Origin: Malus domestica
Taxonomy: Eukaryota; Streptophyta; Magnoliopsida; Rosales; Rosaceae
DNA: 64,000 nt
Assembly (NCBI RefSeq): GCF_042453785.1
Contig: NC_091662.1
Span: 1,369,001-1,433,000 of the forward strand
Direction of reading: 5' to 3'
Position numbers and translations under genes: made by a program. Below, in pieces: positions 42,469 to 53,668 of the stretch (the stretch's first letter is position 1; each line of letters begins with the position of its first letter). Below the pieces are notes generated by a model. The model searched no databases, was not told the origin of the DNA, and was given only the letters and a program-made list of their open reading frames with translations.

Positions 42469-44388
42469 ATGGAGTTGTGCGCCTCTGAGAAAAAGGGCAT
42501 CTGGGTTGGCTCTCTTTTGGAAGCAATGGTGGGCGACACTGTCGTTGCTGCTCGCAACTCCATTGCTCTGCTGCTCCTTGCGGTATACTTCTGTCTCTCT
42601 TAAATTGCTCTTATTTGTTCATAATTTTGTGTGTGTAAAATTGTGACATGGATTGAAGTGTCAAAGTTTCAAGCTTTTGTTGTGTTTTTTACTTTTTACT
42701 GCTCGAGATCTAAAAAATCTGCAGCTTTTTTACTGAACTATTATTTCAGAATTTGGGGCTTTTTTTTTTTTTTTTTTGGCTTTTACCAATGGTTTTGAAA
42801 TTTGAAATTAGAATTTTTATTTATTTTTGATAAATTTAAGGGATGGAATTTGGTAGTTTTATGTATTAGGTTGTTTGGGGGAGAAAAGCCCTTTTTCTGC
42901 TTATCTTTATTTTTTTATTTTTTAGAAAAGCACTTTGTATTATTGATTGTATGCTGTCTTAAAACTTGTATTTATTTCAGTCAGCTTCTGGAGAATCTGG
43001 GTTTTTCTTGTTAATCGTTTGCTTTCATTCTATTTTTTTAATGTAGCATTGTGTTAAAGTTGCTTTCTTTTGGATTGTTTGTCGAAATTTTGTGTAGAAA
43101 CTAATTGCTTCGATGTAATGTTACAAACTTCTTGACGCTCTTTTCCTAATGTTCTTGGTTTCTAGTTGGTTTTTCTTGTGAATCGTTCGCTTTCATTGTT
43201 TTCCTAATGCTCTTGGTTTCTGGTTGGTTTTAGCTCACACAAATTTTTAATCTTTTTCATATGCCGTGATTTCTATTTTAAGTTCATGAATTATTCTACA
43301 TTTTGTAAATTAATACAATGAGCAGTCATAATTCCTTTTCATACTTATAAACTTAGAACAGTAGATTACTAAAACGACCTAATTTAGACCCCGTCATGAG
43401 AACAGAGTATTGCCGCAAAGAAATTTGCGCATACATTGCATATATGGTGTTACCATTTCTGCGTTTAAGATAACAACGCAGCACTATCCAACTTTCCTAA
43501 CACTGTATAAATGTAATTGTTGTTGGGCTGTAGCACCGGATTTTACATTGACCACATATTTCGGTAGTTTTAGTTTTGAACATCTGGCTAAGGTTTGTTT
43601 AGTTTATCATATTATGGAGTGTTGTATGCCTTGTATTGGGATTTCTATTTTGCTGTTGACCGGATTTGGTATTGTACCATTGTTGATAAGCTATGAAGTA
43701 TGTTTTGCAAACTTGTTTTGGTTTGCTGGGCGTCGCCTGCTACATTATGAGCCGCATGCCTAAATGCCGTTTTAGAATCCATTTTATGAACTGGGACATG
43801 CATGTTTATGGAAAACGAAAGCCTTGTGTTATTTGTTACTTTCTCTTTTTAAAAGCTGTTCACCAACACTAGTTATCGCTGTTTCAGACTGGGGCACTGA
43901 TGAATGGTATCAATATGTCACCGGAATTGACTGCAATCACAGGAAGGTAATGAAATTGTTATTCTGTTCATCCAATACCAGCATCAATGGTTTTTGAGGG
44001 TATAATCGAATCTAAGTTGGTGACTGTTGCTTCCTTCTTCAGGTTTCCTTTTGAAGAACTTCTCAAAGTGGAAAAACCGGGTGCGGAAAACAAAGATGCT
44101 AGTGATACAGAGGATGACAACGAGGATGAAGATGATGAGGAGGTGGATGACCCGGAGGATGATGATGCAGGAGATGAGGACTTCTCAGGTGACGAAGGGG
44201 CAGATAAAGAAGGGGATCCAGAGGATGATCCTGAAGCCAATGGCAACGGAGGCAGCGATGAGGATGATGATGAAGAAGACAATGATGATGACGATGGTGA
44301 TGATGACGATGATGAAGATGAGGATGGAGAAGAAGAGGAAGAAGAGGACGACGAGATTCCACAGCCACCTGCTAAGAAGAGGAAGTGA
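42469..44388 (+). CDS. small Asp/Glu-rich protein with C-terminal basic signal
   Basis: Three exons: 42469-42582, 43888-43946, 44043-44388 (172 aa); phases 0 and 2 agree. It begins MELCASEKKGIWVGSLLEAM, then TGALMNGINMSPELTAITGR and FPFEELLKVEKP, a conserved-looking N-terminal 65 residues. From about residue 70 the protein is almost entirely Asp, Glu and Gly in long runs, and it ends PPAKKRK, a classical nuclear localisation motif. Similar plant proteins are annotated only as acidic or nucleolin-like; I do not recognise a specific name. Such tails can bind histones or basic proteins. The 1.3-kb first intron could hide a further small exon. A telo-box lies in the promoter. Confidence 0.75.
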
Positions 44389-44907
44389 GAAGAGGAGCCA
44401 GTCGTGCTTTGCCATTGTGTTGTTTCGGTTTCGGTAAGGAGTTATGAAGTAGTGAGGCATAATTTAGCTTGTCAGTTTGATCGGAGTAGAATTTACATTC
44501 CTTGTCCTTGATGAACCGCAGATGTTATTAGTTATCGTCGAGATACATTGTTCTCGTATGAGAATCAGTAGACGTCTTTGATGTCGCGTTGAGAATCTTC
44601 GTATGTTGTGTTAAACCTCTTCGATTGATTTATATAAGTTTGGGATTCATAAAATTGAAAGAAACCAACCGTTTCTTTCTTCTCTTGTTTGCTGTCTTGG
44701 AGAAACCAACTGGTTCTTGAGCTGTCCCGGAGATCGTCGTCTTGAAAGGAACCATCTGTTTCTTCAACACTTTCTTCCCTCGGGGGCGGGTCTATCATTA
44801 CTCGCACTTGATGTTGGTGAAACGAAAGATGTGCATGTGATGAGAGAGATACAAACATTGTGATCACCTACAGTAGCTGTTCATTCCACCAACAGTTAGT
44901 TGCTAAT
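44389..44907. other. 3' flank of the acidic-protein gene
   Basis: Untranslated sequence; no other gene supported up to the hAT element. Confidence 0.45.
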
Positions 44908-45544
44908 AGAAGTGCAACTTGGGTTGAACCAATCAGAACCGGTTCATAGTCAACTCGACTCTAAACCCGCACAAATGGGTTTTTTTTAGTTATAATCTGC
45001 TCGAATCCAACTCAATTTCAACCCGTTCATTGTTTTGGTTGAGTTTGGTCGATTATTTGTTCGTCCATCCCCAACCCAACCTAACCCAACTAACCAGACC
45101 TAATCTAATCAGATTGTAACCAATATCAATTAATGCTCATACTACACCGAAGTGAGCCAAGTCTAAAAACTAACGGGCTTTCTATACATATTTTTAATAA
45201 ATTACCCTTTATAATTACTTAAGCTTTAAGGGAATAAGAAGCTTTGATTAGTCAATCTATATTTGTAGTCTCCAAATCCTAAAGCTTTATAGTAGATGAA
45301 TTTATGAAATTAAAGTTAGCTAGCTTTAATGCTACTTGGCTTAAATTTTTTAGGAATTCTTATAAACTAAGTTGTTATAAGATTAAACTTGAAAAAAATG
45401 GACATCCCGAACCCAACCCAATTAAACTTGAGTCCAAATGAACCCAAATGAACCCAAATGAAACCAAACCCGAATCAGAGCTCGAATTGTAAAAGTTAGG
45501 ATAGGATTGGGTTGACCTTCCAACCCGCCCGAGTTGCATCCCTA
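44908..45544. mobile_element. non-autonomous hAT element, 637 bp
   Basis: Ends tagaagtgcaacttggg and cccgagttgcatcccta are imperfect inverted repeats. Flanked by gttgctaa at 44900-44907 and 45545-45552, an 8-base duplication. The inside is rich in aaccca/gggttg words near both ends. No transposase frame. Confidence 0.85.
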
Positions 45545-46796
45545 GTTGCTAATATGCCTACGTTTGATCTAGGCTGGGATTAGTGCTAAATAGTCCAATC
45601 CTAGTCCCAGTCCATTCAATCAAACGCGCTCTCAGAGCTTGCACATATCATGTTAACGATGAACAATTTACGCTACAAAAACATATAACGTGACATTAGT
45701 GCAATTTATTACAAACAATGGAATTTACCGACGTCCTTGAGTTAAGAAAGTATCGGAGTTCTATGACAATAGAATGAGAAGATGAAGTTCGGAACAGAAG
45801 CAGAGTACAGTGATCTCGAGGATTTGGAGACGTCCTCATCCTTTGATTCATCGCAGAATTTCTCCCGACTGAGACTCCAATTGCGCTCCGCTGAATAACC
45901 TACAAAGTAATGGGTATGCAACAACAAACGTTAATAAAAGGCATCCAGCATTTGCAGAGTTCCATGGGAAAGATGCATACATAGACCACATTCTGCAAGG
46001 CCCGTCAACGGTCTTTAAAACTGAAAGGAAATGCTCAGCCACAGCTTTCGAAAACATGAATTCGCATTCAACCATCAAATCTTTTTAAGTTTAAAAGAGA
46101 AGGAACATGGTTGGCTACAATACCATCAATGAGTATCACATAGTCAGACTAGCATCGCTGAGGACGAGGAAGAACTATGCATATATAGATTCGAAGGTTG
46201 ATAATTTAGGTTAAGCAAGATATTATGACATTTGCGAATAAAAGAAATATTTGAATCATCTAAAACTACAAAAAACAACTGGGTTCAAGGGTACTGGGGT
46301 TGAAGTCTTAGTCTAGGCATGGCGGACCAGGAAATAGAAAGGGTAAAATTATCGAACTCGTTGTTGCCTTTTTCATCTCCTTCTAGTTTGAAAGCAAACA
46401 ACGATTTTCCGCTCGTTGAAAGAAATCTTAAAAACTCAACAATGAAATGATCATACTTGAATTAAAGCTGAGAAGCGAATCCTGCACTAACTTGATCTTT
46501 ACTTAATTGATCAGACAACAATGCGATATCAGCATTTTAAAGAGTTCATTTCGTATAATCGACACAAAATCGAAGGGAAATCCATATTCGGCCATACCCA
46601 CGAAAGCTTCAATCACTTAAACAACAATGCCATCTCAATAATAAACATCCACACACATGATTCTACCACAAAGTCACCAAATTCAAATTTGTTGCAATCA
46701 AAATTCCTCACAACCCCACATTGTAAGATCACATCATAAGTATTCAATCAAGAAAGAACAGAAATTTCCAAACACAATTCAATCACAAAACTTACC
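45545..46796 (-). other. probable spliced 3' untranslated region of the CDC26-TTM3 transcript
   Basis: A strong donor (ATGTG|GTAAGT on the - strand, exon end 46796) lies 4 bases after the TTM3 stop codon. Possible acceptors lie near 46021 (tttcctttcag) and 45993 (ccttgcag), and another at 45900 (tttgtag). Small frames here have no recognisable product, so an untranslated continuation is the simplest reading. Exact exons cannot be fixed by eye. Confidence 0.4.
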
Positions 46797-46800
46797 ACAT

Positions 46801-47430
46801 TCACTCAGCAACGGGCAGCTTCCCAGCTCGAAAAGTCGCAAACTTTGACACTTCGGAGTAGGAATACCGAACCCCATTTTCCTTCAAAAAGTCCTCAAGC
46901 ACCACCTTCACTCCTTCAGGGTCAGCACTCTCACACTCAATTTCGTAACAAGTACCAAAATCATACTTAGTCTCATCCACCTCCAATTTCAAGCCCTTCC
47001 AATCATACACATCCCTCACATTCCTAAATCCTCCCAATCCCACAAACCCTAAAACCCCAAATTCCTCCCTCACCCTCCTCAAAACCCTAGACTCCGCGGC
47101 CATCAGCTTATCCGGCTCGGCGACGCAGGCCCGCCCGATCGAGTGATCAAGCTCCTCCTCGTCCTCCTCCACTCGGCTAATGCCATCGACAAGCACCGCC
47201 CGCGCCTTGAGCGTCACGGCGCAGAGAGGACTCCTGTCGGAGAATCGTAGCCGGAGAACGGCTAGGCGGGCCGAGAGCTCGGCTTTGGAGCCGTCGAAAA
47301 AGAAATTCTCTTGGCGGTGCGTGGCGACGAGGAATGGCGCCAGGAGGGTGGTGACTTGGCGGTGAGCGGCAGCGTCGAGGAGCCTGAGCTTGACCTCGAC
47401 TTCCATCAGAGCTTTGGGGATTTGAGACAT
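46801..47430 (-). CDS. TTM3: triphosphate tunnel metalloenzyme (CYTH), TTM3 type
   Basis: Intronless 209 aa frame (201 aa from the second ATG at 47406, which gives the usual start [15 protein letters not shown]). The ExExK signature of the CYTH fold is [41 protein letters not shown] and the closing [11 protein letters not shown] supply the other strands and charged residues of the eight-stranded tunnel. The Arabidopsis enzyme hydrolyses tripolyphosphate with a metal ion. The frame lies 30 bases after the stop of the CDC26 frame on the same strand and no promoter separates them, so both are probably read from one mRNA. Confidence 0.93.
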   Translation of the reverse strand: MSQIPKALMEVEVKLRLLDAAAHRQVTTLLAPFLVATHRQENFFFDGSKAELSARLAVLRLRFSDRSPLCAVTLKARAVLVDGISRVEEDEEELDHSIGRACVAEPDKLMAAESRVLRRVREEFGVLGFVGLGGFRNVRDVYDWKGLKLEVDETKYDFGTCYEIECESADPEGVKVVLEDFLKENGVRYSYSEVSKFATFRAGKLPVAE

Positions 47431-47460
47431 GAAGGTTTTTTGAGGGCGTTCGAGCTTCGA

Positions 47461-47652
47461 TTACTGAGGGAGGCCGATGCGGTGCGTTTTGGAGGAGGCG
47501 TCTTTGGCGCGGTCGAGGTGGTGGAGGAGAGTAGTGGCGGCGGTGGTTGTGGTTGTGGTGGACGAGGCGGCGGCGCGTAGCTTGCGAGCTTCTTCGAGTT
47601 CGTCTTTGTCTTCGATTTTGAGTTCGATCTTGGTTGGCTTTCGTCTCAGCAT
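47461..47652 (-). CDS. CDC26: anaphase-promoting complex subunit CDC26
   Basis: 63 aa, starting MLRRKPTKIELKIEDKDELE, the conserved CDC26 N-terminus that binds the TPR groove of APC6/CDC16. The middle is Ala/Thr-rich and it ends THRIGLPQ. CDC26 is a small structural subunit of the APC/C ubiquitin ligase. It lies first in a two-frame transcript with TTM3 30 bases downstream. In Arabidopsis the same pair is made from a bicistronic mRNA (published for AtCDC26-AtTTM3). The start context has G at -3. Confidence 0.93.
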   Translation of the reverse strand: MLRRKPTKIELKIEDKDELEEARKLRAAASSTTTTTTAATTLLHHLDRAKDASSKTHRIGLPQ

Positions 47653-47695
47653 TTCTGCTCTCTCAAATTTCCTTCACTTTTGATATCCACTGCGT

Positions 47696-47703
47696 ATTTT
47701 ATA
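47696..47703 (-). promoter_or_regulatory. TATA box of the CDC26-TTM3 unit
   Basis: TATAAAAT on the - strand, 44 bases upstream of the CDC26 ATG. With a normal 30-base spacing the leader would be only about 15 bases long. Confidence 0.5.
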
Positions 47704-48327
47704 CGTTTTGGATTGGGCCTGCTAAGTAGTATTGGGCTTTGATTCACTGAGGCTCGCTCGGTATCGTTTTTATAAGAAGCACTTTCATCATAAGCATTTC
47801 CGTAACATGTGCTTTTATTTGAAAGAAATATAATTGTTTTTCGAAATTTTAAATCCTTCCTGAAAAAAATCTTGGAAGTGCTTTTTGAAGAAGCACATGA
47901 GTGATACTTCTCCAAAAAACGCTTATATAATCAAAATTGATATGTAGTTAATACATGTTGCATAATAGTAAATCCCCTTGTTTTGAAAAAAAAGGGACCA
48001 GGCTGATCAGCTGGTGGCCAAGTTATGGCAATCTAGTTTTTCGGGGGTCGAAAAAGTTTATAGATGCATTTCAGTACCTCTCTGTCCACTATCGTGTGAT
48101 AAATCCCTTTGTTCTGAAACTTATTTTTAAGTTTTTCTATTTTATTAAAGAATAAAAACTGATTAATTTTAAATGCAGTGATAAGATCATCACTCTAACT
48201 GAAGAGATTCTTTAAGCAAATTTCAGTTTCATAAATTCACATTAAACGTTTCAAAATTTTCACATAAAAATAATAAACTATTAAAATCTCCCATTCTTCA
48301 ACCTTGATCCTCAAGCTCCCCAGCACC
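47704..48327. other. intergenic between divergent CDC26 and EC1-like genes
   Basis: AT-rich; contains gaagcacttt/aagcacatgag words of an old dispersed repeat at about 47772-47905. No gene seen. Confidence 0.45.
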
Positions 48328-48738
48328 ATGGCGGCAAAATCCCCAGCAAAATACTCAATGCTGTTCTTGCTCGCGGCTTGTGCGGCAAGCATAGGCGTAG
48401 CACTGTCGACCGCACCGCTGGCAGCATCACCACTACCCATCTTGCCGCACGGCCCCTGGGAGTCGGGACTTCCAAGGACAAGGACATTTCCAGGTCGGCC
48501 CGGCTGGAAAGAGCTCCGACAGTGCTGGGCTCCTCTCCAACATGTAACAGGCTGCGTCGACCAGATTTACGATGCGCTCTCCAACGCCCGATTAGACCTG
48601 GTCGGGCCGGCTTGTTGTAAGGCCGTCGCTGAAACGTTTGACGATTGTTGGGCCAAGCTGTTTCCTTTCAACCCATCTTTCCCTCCATCTCTTAAGAGCT
48701 TTTGCACCGCTCATCCACCTTCACCCAGGTCAACTTGA
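48328..48738 (+). CDS. prolamin-like / egg-cell-secreted type cysteine-rich protein
   Basis: Intronless, 136 aa. A signal peptide (about residues 1-27, LFLLAACAASIGVALS) is followed by a Pro-rich spacer and a prolamin-like domain with the pattern CW, GCVDQIYDAL, GPACCKAVAETFDDCWAKLF, FC: six cysteines as in the ECA1/EC1 family of small secreted reproductive proteins. The start is the ATG at 48328; the upstream in-frame codons have no ATG. It probably acts outside the cell; which organ is not shown. Confidence 0.82.
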   Translation: MAAKSPAKYSMLFLLAACAASIGVALSTAPLAASPLPILPHGPWESGLPRTRTFPGRPGWKELRQCWAPLQHVTGCVDQIYDALSNARLDLVGPACCKAVAETFDDCWAKLFPFNPSFPPSLKSFCTAHPPSPRST

Positions 48739-51172
48739 ATAAGGTTTATTGTGTCACACCGTTACATCGTATTATTGATCGACTAATGTTATAACTAGTG
48801 GATCAAATTAGTAATCTTATATCCTAGGTCATGCTATATCAATTGTTACGACAATAATACGTAACGATATGAATGTCACATCAAAATTAAATTTTGCTTT
48901 TGAGAGAATCTCACCCTAGTTAGTTTGCTTTTGCATCAGTCTAGAGCAAACGATGCTCTCTTCTCTTTTGTTTAGGTTGTTTTATGTAGTAAAACTTTTT
49001 TATTTAGTTATGATTCCTTTGAGAAATTTGGTAAAATGCCCCTTTTGCAGGCCGAAAAAGATTTTTGCTCCTTTTTTTTTTAAAAAAAAATTTATAGGAC
49101 TCGTTTAAAAGAAGTTTTCAAATAACTAAAAACGCTTTTGGTGAAATTGATTTTAGGTTCCAAAAGCAATTTAAGTGTTTTTTTTAAAAAGTATCATGTA
49201 TGTGTTTCTTATCGGAACAACTTAAAGGTGATTTTTCAGGATTCACTTGAATTTTTACAAAAGATCGGTTTAAAAAACATTTTCACTAAAAATGCTTTCA
49301 GTCATTTTAAGCTAGATTTAATTATTTTCAAATTCTTTTAAATTGCTTAGAAACAATAGTTTATGAACTCGTTTCAGCTAAAATTTTCTCTTATGAGCAA
49401 TGAAGAATACATATATCTAACTTCATTTGTTAGCTAAAACTAAAGAGAAATCTGAATATATATGAAATCGTAATCACGGTATTAATTCTTGTCTCTTTTT
49501 CTAATCATGTACTTTTTATTTGTTCTTTTATTTATTCAGACGATGGAACCAGCTTCGAATTAGGTCGCTGCATACACTTTTTATATACGCATACTAGCAG
49601 TTTACATGCATTTGTAATTACGTGATAACATTGATAAGGTATATTGGTATACAATATATATCCCATTTCAAAACAAAACATGCATCAACCACAAATACTA
49701 GGACTGATCATGTATATATATAGAACTAGAAAGTGGGTGTTGATTATGATTAGCCTAATCACATGTTAAAACGACCCATGTATATACTGGATGGATTCGT
49801 GATGTCATTTTTTAACATAACTTTTGGCAGATGTTTTTGTGGAACATATTCCGTAATGTATTTTAACGATCCGAATCATTTATCTTTTAGGGTTTTCCTC
49901 AAAAATTATATATATAGAGCAACTTCTTAGCATACTGTAACAAAATCTGAGAAAATGTATATAAGAGTATCGTAAGAAACATGTATTTACCATATAAGAC
50001 TTATGTATGTCCTTTTCTTTTGTTTTCCTTTCTTTACAGCTTTGTAACTTTCTAGATAATTTCTCAGACTGAGCCGACCCATTTTGTTTTAAGTAATGGT
50101 TTTGCGTGGGACTGCAGCTAGCATGCAGTGATGTGGACCTTTCATGAGTCATACTTTCGATGTTCTTTTTGTTAATACTAGAAAATAAAAGATCCTTTAT
50201 TTGAAATGAAATTCGAATTTCTCACAAAATCAGATGTTCATTTTCTTAAACCAAAAAAATAAAAGATCTTTTATTTGAAATCAAATTCGGATTTTTCGAA
50301 AAATCCGACTTTTGGTCGATCAAATTCACTTCAATTTGGTCTCAAAATGTCTCTTTTGAAAGCTGAAGAAATCCTAAGGAGGAATCTTTCTCAAAATATG
50401 CCATTTTGACCTTTAAAATACCTAAAATGTCCACAAACGTCAATTTGAAAAAGTTGCGCGTTGGGCCTTTATTTCATTGCCATGGCCGAACGGCTTAGTA
50501 GAAAAATTTGAAATTTTGATAAAATCATCTTGAAATACTCACGAACATCCACCAATTGAAATCACTCCAAAATTCATCCGTTTGATCACTTTTTGCTCCA
50601 CAAGAAGTCGAATGTTGTACATTAAGAATATATAATAAAGTATCAAAATTCTACCAAAATAACCAATAAATTATAATTAAGAATAAGATAAAATATATGA
50701 TATAATATCGACTCATCAACAACCCTGTTGGATAACTATTTCGTTTTTAACTTTTTGTTTTCGTTTTTGTATTCGCTTCTAATTTATTAAATATCCAGGT
50801 AGGTTCCTAATAATGTAGTAAATGTAGTCAAGTTCTTTGTTCTCATCCAAATGCAAAAGGATAGTAAGAAGCAGCCACCAAACTTGATGCTAGTGGAAGA
50901 CAGTTCAGTCAATGATGTGGTTGTCCTTCACAAGAAACAAATAAAGCACCCAAAATATCCTCTCCTGTATATCTACAGCCTATCAAATATAAAGGGTATT
51001 TCCACGACCCTACCATTATTGTCCCTTGAATATTCAAGTGGTTGGCATTTCAACTTCAAAGTCCACCACTTTTTCTGTTCCAAGTCTTCGTACTTCAATA
51101 ATTTGCATGGTCACTCAGATAGAACTCCATAGCCTAAACACTTGCAAAATTCAGCAACTCCATCAAATTTTC
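48739..51172. other. intergenic, AT-rich
   Basis: No convincing gene. At 49080-49330 lie words of the aaaagcgctttt type from degraded small repeats. Two related phrases around aaataaaagatcctttatttg (50186 and 50259) form a direct repeat. A frame at 50851-51132 upstream of the kinase gene has no family support. Confidence 0.45.
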
Positions 51173-53668
51173 ATGGAAAATCTTCCTATCCGTAAAACCC
51201 CTCCCCCTCTATTTTCCGTGCTTGTTTTTCTCCTCCATTTCTCATCCCTTCACTTTCCCTCGTTGGCTTACGATACCCCTGATAAGTACTTCATCAACTG
51301 TGGGTCAAATGCTAATGCCAACTTCAATAACCATGTCTTCACTGCAGATCGTTTCTTCCACTCGAAGGCGACAAGCAGTATCAATGGCGGCAACCAGTCG
51401 AATCTTTACCTTACAGCAAGAATTTTCGAGCAAGAATCCTACTATAAGTTCGACATCACTGAAAACGGTACTTATTATGTACGTCTGCATTTCTTGGCTT
51501 TCGCCTCTTCCTCAAGTAATCTCTCCGCTGCTATTTTTGATGTTTCGGCTTTTCCTAATAATTCAAATTCTGGATTCATGCTGTTGAAGAATTTCACTGC
51601 TAAGAATAGTAGTGGCAATTCTACGATACATGAGTTCTTTCTTGGCATTGATCCTGGCTCATTTAGGATATACTTTACTCCTCGTGGATTGTCTTTTGCA
51701 TTTGTAAATGCCATTGAAGTCTTCCTTGCCCCTGCAAATTTCAGCCCTGAGAATTACCCAAGTAGTTCCCCATTAGTTCTACATACAATTTACAGGGTGA
51801 ATGTTGGAGGTCATGAACTCGGACCAGATGAGGACAAACTATGGCGAAACTGGGAACCTGACGATCATTATCTGTTGAATTCAAACCCTGTAGGGGAAGT
51901 TGGACCCTCACAGAAGCCTAGGTACTTGGAGTCTAAAAATGATGGTTTTGTTGCTGCTGCTAATTATTTTATTGCCCCAGATTTAGTTTACGAGACTGCC
52001 AAAGTAATGAACAATGGTAGTAGAAACCCATCCACTTCGTTCAACATAACCTGGTCGTTTAATGTGCGCAGGAATGCTAAACATCTTGTCCGAGCACACT
52101 TTTGTGACCTTGTTGGCCAAGCTGCCGACATTGTTTTTAACTTGTATTCAAATGGAAACTTCATTAAGAATGTCAATAATTCTGTGTTTGTCAACCCGAT
52201 ACCTTACTACTATGATTTTGTGGTGGAGTCTAAGGAGTCTGAACTCATTAACATCAGCATAGGTCCTAATGTAGAAAAAACTTCCACTAACAATTCCTTT
52301 CTAAATGGACTGGAAATGTTGGAAATAATGGATGAATTGGCACAAATTCCAAATATGAAAGAGCACAAGAGCATAAATGTCCCTGTTGTGGTTGGTTCAG
52401 TTCTTGGAGGTCTGTCTCTTATCTGCATTTTGGTTGTCGGGTTCTTGTTCGGTTTGAAATACAGAAAGGCAAAGCATGTTGAAACTTCGGAATGGTCACC
52501 AATGCCTGCATTTGGGGGAGGGAGTACCCACAGTAGGGTCACTGAGGGAACGATTACTGGCTCCCCTATGACTTATCTAAATCTTGGGTTGAAGATATCT
52601 TTTGCTCAACTTCAGCAAGCAACGAACAACTTTGACACAAAATTTCTGATAGGCAAGGGTGGCTTTGGGAACGTCTATAGGGGAACTCTATCAGATGGGA
52701 GAATTGTAGCTGTCAAGCGAGGTAAGCGACATGAACATAGTTCAGGTCAAGGGCTTCCAGAGTTTGAAACAGAGATAATGGTTTTGTCCAGGATTCGTCA
52801 TCGCCATCTTGTCTCCTTAATTGGGTACTGTGATGAAGGGTCTGAGATGATATTGGTCTACGAGTTCATGGAAAAGGGGACCTTGAGAGAACATTTATAT
52901 GAATCAAATTTGCCTCGCTTGCCATGGAAGCAAAGACTTGAAATCTGCATTGGTGCAGCAAGGGGTCTTCATTACCTCCACAAGGGTGCAGCCGGAGGCA
53001 TCATTCACCGCGATGTTAAGTCCACCAACATCTTGTTGGATGCAAAATGTGTTGCCAAAGTTGCTGATTTTGGCCTTTCAAGATCTGGTCCACTTGATGA
53101 AACCCATGTCAGCACAAATGTCAAAGGCACTTTTGGTTACCTAGATCCTGAGTACATACTGACTCAACAGTTGACAGAAAAATCAGATGTTTACTCATTC
53201 GGCGTTGTTCTCCTTGAGGTCTTATGTGCAAGACCTGCTCTGGCTAGGAATCTACCAAATGAGCAAATAAATTTAGCGGAATGGGGAATGAATTGCAAGA
53301 AGAACGGATTGCTTGAACAGATTGTTGATTCTTCACTCAAGGGTCAGATTGATCCTAGCTCGCTAAGAAAATTCATCGAGACAGCAGAGAAATGCTTGCA
53401 AGATGATGCTAGTGATAGGCCTACAATGGATGATGTACTGTGGGACTTGGACTATGCGTTACAGCTCCAGCAAACCGCAAAGCATAGAGAGCCCCACGAG
53501 GACAGCACAATCAATGCTTCATCAGAATTCGTATTGCCAAATGTTCAGCATTTTCCTTCCCATAGCTCTACAGCTAACCCAGATGATATGACCTTTTCCG
53601 GGGTGGATGAATCGGACACGGCAACAAACAAAGTATTCTCACAACTGAAGATTGGTGATGCCAGATAA
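51173..53668 (+). CDS. CrRLK1L receptor-like kinase (malectin-like)
   Basis: Intronless, 831 aa, as is usual for this family. The start ATG at 51173 precedes a signal peptide (MENLPIRK... LLHFSSLHFPSLA). Residues about 35-400 are a tandem malectin-like region beginning YDTPDKYFINCGSNANANFN with many N-glycosylation sites. One membrane helix spans about 402-428. The kinase domain (about 485-765) has GKGGFGNVYRG, AVKRG, HRDVKSTNILL, DFGLS and GTFGYLDPEY, so it should be active. Family members sense cell-wall state and RALF peptides at the plasma membrane. The closest type I recall is At5g24010/At2g23200-like; it is not FERONIA itself. An in-frame extension upstream of the ATG (to 51026) lacks a signal peptide and was not used. 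Confidence 0.93.
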   Translation: MENLPIRKTPPPLFSVLVFLLHFSSLHFPSLAYDTPDKYFINCGSNANANFNNHVFTADRFFHSKATSSINGGNQSNLYLTARIFEQESYYKFDITENGTYYVRLHFLAFASSSSNLSAAIFDVSAFPNNSNSGFMLLKNFTAKNSSGNSTIHEFFLGIDPGSFRIYFTPRGLSFAFVNAIEVFLAPANFSPENYPSSSPLVLHTIYRVNVGGHELGPDEDKLWRNWEPDDHYLLNSNPVGEVGPSQKPRYLESKNDGFVAAANYFIAPDLVYETAKVMNNGSRNPSTSFNITWSFNVRRNAKHLVRAHFCDLVGQAADIVFNLYSNGNFIKNVNNSVFVNPIPYYYDFVVESKESELINISIGPNVEKTSTNNSFLNGLEMLEIMDELAQIPNMKEHKSINVPVVVGSVLGGLSLICILVVGFLFGLKYRKAKHVETSEWSPMPAFGGGSTHSRVTEGTITGSPMTYLNLGLKISFAQLQQATNNFDTKFLIGKGGFGNVYRGTLSDGRIVAVKRGKRHEHSSGQGLPEFETEIMVLSRIRHRHLVSLIGYCDEGSEMILVYEFMEKGTLREHLYESNLPRLPWKQRLEICIGAARGLHYLHKGAAGGIIHRDVKSTNILLDAKCVAKVADFGLSRSGPLDETHVSTNVKGTFGYLDPEYILTQQLTEKSDVYSFGVVLLEVLCARPALARNLPNEQINLAEWGMNCKKNGLLEQIVDSSLKGQIDPSSLRKFIETAEKCLQDDASDRPTMDDVLWDLDYALQLQQTAKHREPHEDSTINASSEFVLPNVQHFPSHSSTANPDDMTFSGVDESDTATNKVFSQLKIGDAR

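Noticed and set aside
44099-44460. Antisense frames over the acidic-protein gene (Ser- or His-rich)
   Set aside because: Mirror images of the GAT/GAG-rich coding sequence with no independent support.
45742-46078. A membrane-protein gene 3' of TTM3
   Set aside because: Short frames without homology; better explained as spliced 3' untranslated sequence.
50851-51132. Small gene upstream of the receptor kinase
   Set aside because: No family resemblance, overlaps the likely promoter and leader of the kinase gene.
51026-51172. Longer N-terminus for the CrRLK1L kinase
   Set aside because: It would bury the signal peptide; the ATG at 51173 gives a normal secretory start.
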